Source of the DNA: Cryptomeria japonica
Lineage: Eukaryota > Streptophyta > Pinopsida > Cupressales > Cupressaceae
Assembly: GCF_030272615.1 (NCBI RefSeq)
Contig: NC_081406.1
Coordinates: 474,218,900 to 474,282,899 of the forward strand
DNA: 64,000 nucleotides
Direction: 5' to 3'
The notes beneath the pieces were generated by a model. It was not told the origin of the DNA. It did not search any database and saw only the letters and a list, made by a program, of their open reading frames with translations. The position numbers and the translations under genes are program-made. Shown here piece after piece: positions 24,211 through 34,445 of the stretch; positions within the stretch are counted from its first letter, which is position 1, and every line of letters starts with the position of its first letter.

Positions 24211-24420
24211 CTGTATTCCTCGAGATGCTTATCATGACTATCATTTTGTATGTAATTTTGTAATTTCAGCTCCTATGTAAATCACTGTATATCATGGATT
24301 GAGCTGTATCTGATATAGCTCCTGATCTTAGGTGTTAACTCTTTAGTCAGCTGAAAGGTTCTCAGCCCAAACTCTCGATTTTTGTAACTCATATTTATAT
24401 GATGCTTAATACAATTTTTT
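24211..24420 (+). other. LINE 3' UTR
   Basis: About 210 bp after the ORF2 stop, ending GATGCTTAATACAA plus T8, then the target repeat. The terminus is T-rich, not A-rich, on the coding strand. Confidence 0.6.
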
Positions 24421-24433
24421 TTATTTAATTAAG
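24421..24433 (+). repeat. LINE target-site duplication, right copy
   Basis: TTATTTAATTAAG, repeating 7897-7909. The outer LTR sequence resumes directly after it. Confidence 0.7.
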
Positions 24434-25214
24434 TTAATTAATTCTTCTAATTCCAATTCCAAATCCCCAAATTCTAATTTCACATTTCTTCTAATTTCAT
24501 TAATTCTTCAAATTCAAATTCAAATTCAAATTCTTCCAATTTATTTTAATTTCAAATACATGTGCATGATTTCAAAAATCAAAGTCAAATTCTAAATATA
24601 TTCAAATAACAAATTAAATTTTTGAAATAAATTCAATGTTTGAATTAAATATCATGCAAAGATTAAATTGAAAATCAAAGTCAAAGTGCAAGCACATGCT
24701 AAATTAATTAATTAATTCAATTATCTCTTCAATCTCTATTTCTATCTTTTAGTTAGTTTTTTCTAAGTAAAGCTCTCAATCAACTTTCAATCAGTTAACT
24801 ATCTCCTCCTCTTTATTTCCTCCAAATCAACAGTTCAACAATCAATCAACATGTGAGTTCACCTGAGTTCCACCTCTTGATCAATCCATTCCACCTTTCA
24901 TTCAATTCTCATCCAATTATCTATAAATTGAGCATTCAATTCCTCACAATTCCTTTGAATCACGAACTTTGACTCTTTGTGTCATTTGCAGGTTGTTAGC
25001 AATATCTGAGAGCCACCATACCACAAAGAAGATAAGAGAAATGGAAGCTACATGCGATCATGGAATAGGGAGAATTGATTGATAGATTATACATTTCTAT
25101 TTCTTGTTTTTTTGCATTATTTCATTGAGTTTTTGTTTGAATTCTATTAGGATAGAGATTTGTGATTTCCCTCTGATTTCTAATTGATTACATGATGAAT
25201 TTTAGCATACGACA
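24434..25214 (+). repeat. Outer element 5' LTR, second part
   Basis: Matches 49213-49982 closely, including CTATAAATTGAGC (TATA at 24922-24928) and the terminal AGCATACGACA. Together with 7471-7909 it makes about 1.22 kb, against 1.205 kb for the 3' LTR. Confidence 0.9.
24922..24928 (+). promoter_or_regulatory. TATA box of outer 5' LTR
   Basis: TATAAAT is conserved in the 3' LTR at 49690-49696, about 290 bp before the LTR end. It probably set the transcript start of the outer element. Confidence 0.55.
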
Positions 25215-25406
25215 TTTTGGTGAAACCGACGTGAACTATCAATAATTTAACCTTTTTTATTTTTTGTGTGATTTTGCATATCATACAGATTTTTTCATTT
25301 TTTTATAGGTTGTACGGATTGCATAACAGAGTTAGGATCACACAATTGCATTTATACAATCACGCAATTGCGTAGACAGGATCACACAATCGAGCATACA
25401 GGGTCA
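25215..25406 (+). other. Outer element primer site and start of leader
   Basis: Directly after the LTR comes TTTTGGTGAAACCGACG. TGG next to a CA end fits a primer-binding site, but I cannot assign the tRNA. It is not the iMet type. From about 25325 the leader has degenerate repeats of ATCACACAATTG/ATCACGCAATTG type. It is then cut by E2. Confidence 0.5.
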
Positions 25407-26593
25407 TGTTACTACTTATCAAGTTGCCATTAGTTTTATGTCAAAGTTATTCTATATACTCTAGTCGGTTACTACTACCGAAATATTTAGTCGGTATGCA
25501 CAGTCTAGTCGGTTATAGAAGAAAGTAGTCTCAGAGCATAGTATACACCGAGCTGTCTATCGAGTATCATTCCATGTCTACCGAGCAGCAAACATGAAAC
25601 ACCGAGTTGATATACACTGAGTGAAACGTGTTACCAGATTCATTGAACCTGGACATACATATGAAAACGTGTTACAAGATTGAGGCACATAGAACCGTTA
25701 TCACATTGGAAATTGCACTTAAAGATTGTGTATGATTTTGAGGTCATCTAACCAATGAAATATCTTGCATGGTTATTCATTTGATAAAACATGTTTGTAA
25801 GATCGAAGCAATGAAAGGATCACTGTCATAAGAGATCTATTTATACAACATGGATTAAGATCAGAAATACACATGTAGCATGACAGAAAGGAAGACATAG
25901 AGATATATGAAGCAAGACATGTGAAAGCACTAAGTGTTATGACTGTTATAGAGACACAGAGGTCACCGAGAAGGATTTTAGAGAACAGTCAAAGAACAGA
26001 GTAAATAGAAGGGTTTACCGAGTTACTATATGGGTTATTGAGGTATGCTATAAGCAAGGTAATCTATTCTGAGCACATAGAATCTGCTATAACATTCCAG
26101 ATGTAAAGTTGCAGATATTTGTAATGATTTTATTGTAATATTTTGAAGTTGTAAGAGAAACCTTTAACAGGGTAAAAGACTCTAATCAATTCTATAAATT
26201 GTAAAGCCTCTAACCAGGTGCAACATTTAGTTTAAGTGTTGTAAAATCCTTTAGCAAGGTAGATCTAACAGATCTTGTTACTCCTAACAGGGCAAGCTAT
26301 CGGAAATAGCTAAACATGTAGCTCTAACTGAGCACTCTTTATTATTGCAGTAGTGAAGTTGTGGGTGCCATCCCCACCGCAGTTTTTCTCTCTAACCAAG
26401 AGTTTCTACGTAACCAAAATATGTGTTATGGAGTGAATCATGTATGATTGTTATCTATTTGTTTTAGCTTTATATTATGTTACTGCACTATTTTGTTTAT
26501 GCATAACAGTAAAGTTATTATTGAAATTTTTTTTTGAAGTACTGATTCACCCCTCCCCTCTTAGTACATTAGCTTTCAATATTGGGCCTAACA
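25407..26593 (+). repeat. E2 5' LTR
   Basis: 1,187 bp, TGTTACTACTTATCAAG ... GGGCCTAACA. A TATA-like TATTTATA lies at 25838-25845. ACCGAG-type words recur through U3 (for example near 25555, 25580 and 25600). Confidence 0.95.
25838..25845 (+). promoter_or_regulatory. Candidate TATA box of E2 LTR
   Basis: TATTTATA lies about 430 bp into the LTR and is conserved in the 3' LTR and, inverted, in E1. Its complement reads TATAAATA, so orientation is ambiguous and antisense initiation is also possible. Confidence 0.4.
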
Positions 26594-26595
26594 AT

Positions 26596-26608
26596 TGGTA
26601 TCAGAGCT
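26596..26608 (+). promoter_or_regulatory. E2 primer-binding site (tRNA-iMet)
   Basis: TGGTATCAGAGCT lies 2 bp after the 5' LTR end (AACA, then AT). It matches the complement of the plant initiator tRNA-Met 3' end. Confidence 0.9.
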
Positions 26609-26655
26609 TGAATCTTGAAAAAGGGTTTAACTGCCTAAAGAGAAAGATTTTATCA

Positions 26656-28008
26656 ATGGAAGGCTATAAACAATCTCGGAGGATTGTGTATCTGCAAGAA
26701 GAGCTGGATCATGCTAATCAAGTGATTGCAGACATGCAAAGGCAAATGCAAAAATCTCTGAAAGTGAGAAGAAGATTATCTGATGAATTACAAGACTCTC
26801 AAGAGTTAGTGGAACAAATTGAGACATCATCTGAGAACAGTATATCTGAAAAAACTGAAGAAATGATTGAAATATTGAAGGAAAAGAACAAAGCACTGGC
26901 TGATCAACTAAAAGCAATGAAAAGAGAACATGAACATTTCAGCACACAGATGATTGAAAATCTTGATGCATTGAGGACAACCGAGGATAAAGTAAGAGAT
27001 CTACAAAGAGAGAAACAACAACTTGAAGTCTTAGTATCTGATAAGAATGATGAAATCACAAGGTTGACTGGAATTCAACGAAATCTGTTAGATCAACTAG
27101 GTTATGCACATCATGAAGCAATTCTGAAGGATGATGAGAATCAAGCATTGAAACTTGAAGTATCAAGGTTGATCGATGAACTTGAAACAGAGAAGAAATC
27201 CAAAGAAAAATTGAGGAAGAGTTATGAAACATCAAAGATGTTGGATGAGCAACTGAATACAAGAAGACCCAACAAAGATGTAGGACTCGGTTACAAAGGA
27301 AAAGACTTTACCAAGAAGGGAATTCATACTACCAAGAGAGGAGAATCATCAAAGCAAGTTGGAAACAAGAAGAACATCAAAAGAAAGAAGCCTATTTGCA
27401 ACTACTGTGGAAATCAAGGTCACACTGCCAACATGTGCCAAATCAGAAAAGGTAAACAACTAAATGTCACTAAGTCCAATGGTTATTGTTACAATTGAAA
27501 TAAATATGGTCACACATCTAATCAATGTAGGAAAAAGTCTGTAAACAATTATCAGAAGGCAAAATTCAAAGGGTTTTGTAAAAACTGCAATAGATATGGA
27601 CCTAGTACTGAGAAGTGTTGGTTTAAGCAAAAGAACTATATGTGGTATGCACACCGAGCAAATGCTAGAGGTTATCAAACTCACACAAATTCTTACCGAC
27701 AGTATTCTGCAGTACCATGGGATTACAATACAAGGATATGGTGTGAATGTTGTGGAAGATATGGACATATAAGTGCCAATTGTTTTATAAGGTTTGGAAT
27801 GAACAACCGAAGATCATGGAGAAATCCTGGTATGACATGTTTTCATTGTCACCAAGTTGGACACTTAGCTGGAGATTGCAGAGATCAACCTAGAAAAGAC
27901 ACTGAGGAAATAAAAGAAAAATTAAAGATGATTTGAAAAAAGAAGGAAATTGTATCAAATGAAGAAAGCACCTTACCTACCGAGTTAGGTGCACCTATTC
28001 CAAATTAA
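26656..28008 (+). pseudogene. E2 gag: coiled coil plus five CCHC knuckles, two stops
   Basis: 451 codons from MEGYKQSRR to ...GAPIPN. The upstream ATG at 26440 lies in the LTR and its frame runs through the primer site, so I prefer 26656. Residues about 10-210 are a charged coiled coil. Knuckles begin near residues 248, 276, 308, 363 and 395: CNYCGNQGHTANMC; CYN-stop-NKYGHTSNQC; CKNCNRYGPSTEKC (His replaced by Pro); CECCGRYGHISANC; CFHCHQVGHLAGDC. TGA codons at 27496-27498 (Cys codon in E1) and 27934-27936 (Trp in E1) break it. The two copies carry different lesions, so their common ancestor was open. Plant copia Gags usually have one knuckle, so five is exceptional. Confidence 0.87.
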
Positions 28009-28560
28009 TCGGTAAAGGTATGAAGGGACTATATTCTCTCAAGGCTAAATCTTAACAGTTCCTATTTTATTATGTACTTAATTTAAATCTGTATAATTAA
28101 GATGTAATAGTAAGATTGAAATTCTATCAAAGTCTTTTGAAGCACTATACAGGAAAACTTTCAAGTTGGTGAATACAGGAAACCTGTCTAATCGGTGAAT
28201 GAAGGAAGTTTGGTCACTCGGTTAAAACGAAAAAGGAGAGTAAATCAGTTAAAGTGGAACTGAGTGCATTTAATTTTTTTTGACCTAACCCGCACGGAGC
28301 CCGATAAGGTATAATGTGTACTTAAAAGCATTTTCGCGGTCATTTTCACTTACCAAGTTTTTGAGAGAGCAGAGCAAGCGAGTCTAAGGCGATCAAACCT
28401 CCTACAAAGAAAATTCAAGGTATTTACATCAACCTCAACGCATTGTTAAGCTGCTTTACTGATCTTATCTAGTTGCCATTATCTGCTAAGTGTGAAGTGT
28501 CAGTCGTTTGAAATCCTGAAACCCTGAGGATCCTTTGTTAGCTTTTATCTGAAATCTAAA
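28009..28560 (+). other. E2 gag-ORF2 spacer
   Basis: 552 bp, homologous over its length to 18873-19421 in E1. It includes a T-rich run followed by CCGCACGGAGCCCGATAAGG near 28290. No open frame of note. It probably holds the signals by which ORF2 is expressed. Confidence 0.55.
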
Positions 28561-31500
28561 ATGGTGCCTAAGATCCAAGATCCCATTGTTGTCAAGAATG
28601 TAGAGAAGCCCTCACTAAAATACTCTTTGACTCCCAAAGTTGCATCTGAACCAGATGACAAAACCGCATTTTCACTCATCGTGGATAGAGTGTTGTTAGT
28701 CAAGGATGTGAGATTCTTCACCAAATGTCATGTTGAAGAACTCGGTCATGTTGAAATCAAAGACACCTATGATGAACTGTGCACAGATGGTAAATTGAAT
28801 AGCAAGTATGAACACATCAAGATCAAGGGATTAACTGAAGCCCTAACCTATCCTCGTGTGTTCAACTGCAGTGGGTCAAGTTTGTTCTAAGCAAAGTTCA
28901 TGATGATTTCATGTGGCTAGAAGAGCAAACATTTAAGATTACCAAGGAAATCATTCATCTGATTACCGGTTACCCCATTTATGATCATGCCCGAGCTCAA
29001 AAGATGATATCACAGAAGGAATTAATTAGTTTAACTGGAGTGGAATCAGATTGTAGAGGATTGAAACAGAATAATGTCACAGATGAAGAACTAAAGTTTT
29101 CCATTAGAGTAATGGGTTACTGTTTCTTCCAATCAGCAAGGGAAAACAGTGTACCCTGTGCAACAATAGACCTGACATACAAAATTGTGAAAAAGGGAAT
29201 GAAAATTGATCTATGTGAGGTGTTGCTAAAGAATTTGTTCGAGAATATGAACACCATCAGGAAGCCGAAGAAGAACAACTCAGCTAATACACTAAAGTTT
29301 GGATCATTACTTGTATGCATGTTTTTCTACTTTGAAAAATTCTTTCCATCAGTCGGTAAAGTTGTTTGGGAACTACACCGACCAATCACCCATCAGATCA
29401 ATGACTTCATCAAGAAGTTAGGTGATAATTTCAATGATATTATGGATGATTACTTCAGTAAATTTCAAGAAAAAATGCATAATAGGTATAGGATTCCACC
29501 CCATCTAGTGGAGAAATACAAAAATGATATATGTTTTGAAGTTGACACTGATTACTGTTATGTGAATGCTGTGGAAGAACTCAATCTTTGTCACCTATGG
29601 GTTACGAAATTGATTTTGACATCACACAACAGCAAATTGATGCATTTCTTACATTACCGAGGCATGCTACCGAGCTGAGGTATGGAACCTATGAAGAAGT
29701 AAAAGAAAAAGTAAAGATGAGCATTGTAGTACCCAAAGCTACAAGAAAGGCAACAAAGATGATAAAGGCATTATCAGAGAAATTCAGAGAAGACTCCTCT
29801 ACACTTGTCAAAGGCACCATTGCCATTATCGAAGAGGAATCTGAAGCCCAAGAGGCAGCCATAACACTGAGCACCGAATTGCCTAAGGGAAAAGTGTTGA
29901 AGAGAAAGAAACAGGACACATCAAAGGCCTCACCGACTCCACCTCCAAAGTGACCTGACACAAGAGCATCTGCAGCTTCACCGAGTAAGAAAACAAAGAG
30001 TGTTACTATTCCCAAGGTAACAAAGAGATACAAGAAGTCTACTCAGAGACTCATTTTGGCAAAAGAGTCTAGTGATACCGAATCAGAGGATGCAAGCAAA
30101 TTTCAGATTGTCAAGAGCAAGAAGATAAATGTACATAGTGTTGAAAACTTCTATGCTAATTTGAAATAATATGGAGGATTTGGATCATTTAGATATGTAA
30201 AGTATGAAACCAGAAATAATGATGAGAAGAGACAAATTGAAGAAGCTATCATTTGCACACTTCTAAAATTCCGATTAGCTCCATTGGAACTAGTTAAGTC
30301 ACTTCCAAATGAACATTATTTGCATATTGATAATAGGTGGAAGTATGCAATGGACTCAGAGAAACAGATCAGAGAAATAAGTCTGGTTCATCTCTTTCTT
30401 GACATGTTAGTAGCTGAAATAAAAGAACATCTGACAAACTACAACTCAAAGTTTCTTGTCAAACAGAGAGCCTTAAAACTGATGAATGGGTTGTATATTG
30501 AAGTTGAAAATGAGAGAAAAGCAAAGTGGCAGGAAATCTTTAAAGTCAAGGATGCCGGTGAGCAAGCTGAAATTGAAATTATTGATGTCACCGAGCAAGA
30601 TCCTGATGTTACCGAACAAGACCCTGCTGACACCATTCAAATAGATGAAGATGTCATGGATACAGAGGCACCATAACATGAAATGATAGAAGGCAATGCA
30701 TATGCAAAACTTGTATCTAGTGAATCAGTCTTGGAACAAGTTCATCCTTATCAACCGGTAAGCAACTTGTCTCAACTGAAATCCCTCAGGATACGGAGCA
30801 AGGCCCCGAAGGTCACAAGTCTACAATAGGAGAAGGTACTACTCAAGAACAGACATCTCAAGCACCTTCTAGCACTGAAAATGTTGCAACTGAGACACCG
30901 AGTACCGAGACACCAAAGGACTCTACAGAGGCTAAAGAAATCGATCAAAGTGTTGCCTCTACCGAGCAACCCACCGAGGGTCATCAAGCCTCACAAGCCA
31001 TTGTCTTAGTTCCATCAGTAAAAAGTAAAGAAAAGAAGATGAAAAAGCATAGTTTTAAAGTTGATTTGTCAAAACCAATAGTGTTGCCCAATGTAGACAT
31101 ATCAAAATTAAAGGGGCAAGCACTCATTGATTTCAGTGAACTATGCAAAGCAAAAGCCGAACAAGAGAAGCAAATGGCCATTCAAAAGAAAAATAAGGTA
31201 CTTTAGAAGGTAAAAGCACTCTTAATAGATATGCTACCTGAAGCTACAGTGTCAACAGATGCAACCATCCACATTCAACTGGATGAACTCCTAACAAAGA
31301 TAGAGACATCTGGAGTAGATGCATCGGAATATTTGAGCAAGCTAAAAGACAAAGAGCTCATTGCAAAAATGATAGAAGAGGTACAGAAAGCTATAGCTAT
31401 TGGAAAAGTTAAACTTGTCAAATTTATTGCTGAGTTGACTCCTCAACTCAAGCACATTCTTTATTTATTTCAGAAACTCTGCACATTTTATTTATTCATT

Positions 31501-31911
31501 AAAGACATTAAAAATAAAATAGAGGCAATTGAGAAAGAGATCACCGATCTCTCAAATAAGTTGACCATAGAGCCAAATTCAATTTAGAATTTCTATACAA
31601 GGTTACAACAGCTCATGGCTCAACAATTGGACCTAAAAAATGAAGAACACATGATCAGGTTGGACATAATGATACTTCAGACATTATTCCTTCCTCATCT
31701 TTCATCTGTCCAAGAACAGATCAACCGAGCCACCTCCTTATCTACTACACAAGAGGGAAGCACTCTAGATGGCTTAATATCATTATTGGCTGATAGTCAA
31801 GCACATAATTCTTTAATGGACAGTGTAAAGGATGCCCTCTCTGTCACTCTCACCGAAGCACATACCAAGTACAAATCCATTTTTGACCAGTTACCACCCC
31901 CCGAATGGTAA
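28561..31911 (+). pseudogene. E2 ORF2, about 1,117 codons, unknown function
   Basis: Begins MVPKIQDPIV and ends FDQLPPPEW. Regions, in approximate residues: 1-100 conserved N-terminus; 120-360 the most conserved domain (ITKEIIHLITGYPIYD, FFQSARENSVPC, FYFEKFFPS, DTDYCYVN); 370-480 basic linker (VLKRKKQDTSK, possibly nuclear-targeting); 510-675 second conserved block; 675-815 T/E/P-rich linker with repeated TEQ words; 845-1117 helical C-terminus. The central domain recalls uncharacterised plant retroelement ORFs. I see no enzyme motif. Lesions are a 1-bp deletion near 28880 relative to E1, stops near 29951, 30167, 30676, 31204 and 31585, and other phase changes. The conserved neighbour is gag, and no pol follows. 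Confidence 0.75.
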
Positions 31912-32310
31912 TTAAGTTTTGATGTTTGTCAAAAAGGGGGAGTGATATAGTACTAGAGGAATGATAGGAGTGATACAGTATTGGGGGAGTGATATAGTAT
32001 TCAAAGTATCAAACAAAAGGAGTATAATATACAGGGGGAGTATACCGAGCAGAGTAAGCAGAGTATCCAAGAGCAGTGAACCGAGCAGTGAACAAGATAG
32101 TAAGCAAAGCTCAAGAGCAACACACAAAACATTGATCATCGAGCATGCAAAATCAAAGTTTTGTACAATATATTGATAAGGGGAGTATATTTGGATTTAC
32201 TATTTCATTGACTATTGTATATACTGTCAGTATAGTCAAATTTTGCAAGTATATAGATTATTGAGTTATAACTTTGAAAGTAGTTTTTGTCAAACATCTC
32301 AACTAATGTC
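31912..32310 (+). other. E2 3' untranslated region with second purine tract
   Basis: After the stop come TCAAAAAGGGGGAGT (31929-31943) and then a series of GGGGGAGTGATATAGT- and CAGGGGGAGTATA-like words. Text rich in GAGCAGT/ACCGAGC follows. The same layout occurs in E1. It is non-coding. Confidence 0.7.
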
Positions 32311-32322
32311 AAAAGGGGAGAT
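32309..32322 (+). promoter_or_regulatory. E2 polypurine tract
   Basis: TCAAAAGGGGAGAT abuts the 3' LTR. It is the plus-strand priming site. Confidence 0.88.
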
Positions 32323-33508
32323 TGTTACTACTTATCAAGTTGCCATTAGTTTTATGTCAAAGTTATTCTATATACTCTAGTCGGTTACTACTACCGAAAT
32401 ATTCAGTCGATATGCACAGTCTAGTCGGTTATAGAAGAAAGTAGTCTGAGAGCGCAATATACACCGAGCTGTCTACCGAGTATCATTCCATGTCTACCGA
32501 GTAGCAAAGATGACACACCGAGTTGATATACACTGAGTGAAACATGTTACCAGATTCATTGAACCTGGACATACATATGAAAATGTGTTACAAGATCGAG
32601 GCACATAGAACCGTTATCACATTGGAAATTGCACTTAAAGATTGTGTATGATTTTGAGGTCATCTAACCAATGAAATATCTTGCATGGTTATTCATTCGA
32701 TAAAACATGTTTGTAAGATCGAAGCAATGAAAGGATCACCGTCATAAGAGATCTATTTATACAACATGGATTAAGATCAGAAATACACATGTAGCATGAC
32801 AGAAAGGAAGACATAGAGATATATGAAGCAAGACATGTGAAAGCACTAAGTGTTATGACTATTATAGAGACACAAAGGTCACCGAGAAGGATTTCAGAGA
32901 ACAATCAAAGAACAGAGTAAACAAAAGGGTTTACCGAGTTACTATATGGGTTACCGAGGTATGCTATAAGCAAGGTAATCTATTCTGAGCACATAGAATC
33001 TGCTATAACATTCCAGATGTAAAGTTGCAGATATTTGTAATGATTTAATTGTAATATTTTGAAGTTGTAAGAGAAACCTTTAACAGGGTAAAAGACTCTA
33101 ATCAAGTCTATAAATTGTAAAGCCTCTAACCAGGTGCAACATTTAGTTTAAGTGTTGTAAAATCCTTTAGCAAGGTAGATCTAACAGATCTTGTTACTCC
33201 TAATAGGGTAATCTATCAGAAATAGCTAAAATGTAGCTCTAACCGAGCACTCTTTATTATTGCAGTAGTGAAGTTGTGGGTGCCATCCCCACCACAATTT
33301 TTCTCTCTAACCAAGAGTTTCTACGTAACCAAAATATGTGTTATGGAGTGAATCATGTATGATTGTTATCTATTTGTTTTAGCTTTATATTATGTTACTG
33401 CACTATTCGGTTTATGCATAATAGTAAAGTTATTATTGAAGAAAAATTTTGAAGTACTGATTCACCCCTCCCCTCTCAGTACATTAGCTTTCAATATTGG
33501 GCCTAACA
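32323..33508 (+). repeat. E2 3' LTR
   Basis: 1,186 bp, partner of 25407-26593. It ends GGGCCTAACA, followed by target repeat GGTCA. Confidence 0.95.
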
Positions 33509-34281
33509 GGTCATGCATTCGTGTGGAACCCATCACGCAATCATCTAGATATTGTCAAGCAATCGATCAGATCATGTTACACATTCGTTAGCTGGTTTAT
33601 GCGTTCTATTTTTCTGATTTTTCTCATTATCTACACCTTTTTTTGTTTGGATTATGTAATAAATTTGTTAAATCTGAATATGGTTTATACTTATTGCATG
33701 CTTCAATTATGACATCTTATGGCACGTAAGTTACAATTCAGAATTTTAAGTGCTAGGAGGATGAAGGAACAAAGAAGACAAGCCAGATGCTATCATTAAA
33801 TCCTAAAGGTAGAAAAGAAGATACAAGATCTAGAGGACCAACCAGCCATTGACAGATACAACAACCTAGTTCTCTCGTATAGAGCAAAATATGATTTGCT
33901 TCACATAGAGTGAATTATGAGGGAACTTGCTAGGGCATCACAATATGTTTTGCAGGTTCTAGATCAGAATTAGCTTTTTTATTTTTATTTTTATTTTTGT
34001 TTGGTCTGTCTGTGTATCACGCATTCGCCTAAACAGAATTACACAATCGTTCTGTCAGTATCACACAATCATTCTATCAGAATTACACAATCGCTCTGTC
34101 AGAATTATGTAATCGGTCATACAGTATCACGCAATTGCTCAGGTATCATTACACATTCATTTTTTTTTATTGTTAATCTTCTGTTTTCTGTCGATTTTCT
34201 TGGGTTACTGATTATCTATTTGTAGCATGTGGCAAATTTACATTGAGGATTGGATTATTACTGAATCATAAACACTCATGC

Positions 34282-34445
34282 TATCACACTTTAGTTTTGG
34301 GCTTAAAATAAACCTGGTTAAAATGGACATGCATGTTATCACACTTTAGTTTTGGGCTTAAAATAAACATGGTTAAAATTGACATGCATGTTATCACATT
34401 TCAATTTGGTGTTTTAAAATTGACATGCACATGCGTATCTCGCAC
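34282..34445 (+). repeat. About 56-bp tandem repeat, three copies
   Basis: ATCACACTTTAGTTTTGGGC and ATGGACATGCATGTT recur with starts near 34282, 34338 and 34393. The third copy is more diverged. Confidence 0.7.

Larger units (their letters stand above)
7910..24420 (+). mobile_element. L1-type LINE, near full length, split by E1
   Basis: A non-LTR retrotransposon of about 6.2 kb once the E1 insertion (11653-21961 plus one 5-bp target repeat) is removed. It has a very short 5' leader (7910-7948), ORF1 with a DUF4283-like and knuckle region, and ORF2 with endonuclease, RT and a C-terminal zinc-finger-like (zf-RVT) region. The 3' UTR runs from 24211 and ends GATGCTTAATACAA plus a T-run. I see no clear poly-A tail, which is unusual for L1. 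The 13-bp duplication TTATTTAATTAAG flanks it, and it sits inside the outer element's 5' LTR. Stops and frameshifts in both ORFs make it inactive. Confidence 0.88.
25407..33508 (+). mobile_element. E2: pol-less LTR retrotransposon (two-ORF family), plus strand
   Basis: 8,102 bp in the outer element's leader, with target duplication GGTCA (25402-25406 and 33509-33513). LTRs are 25407-26593 and 32323-33508. A tRNA-iMet primer site and the polypurine tract AAAAGGGGAG are in the right places. Internal coding consists of gag (26656-28008) and ORF2 (28561-31911), homologous throughout to E1 and lacking every pol domain. By eye, the first 235 bp of the two LTRs differ at about a dozen sites, mostly transitions, so it is not a brand-new insertion. 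This is the cleanest copy in the window and the best reference for the family. Confidence 0.92.

Noticed and set aside
26440-26655. Gag start at the upstream ATG in the E2 LTR (MYDCYLFVL...)
   Set aside because: The extra codons cross the LTR end and primer-binding site. The open frame is fortuitous and also appears in the 3' LTR without gag. MEGYKQSRR at 26656 is the better start, is conserved in E1, and gives equal lengths.
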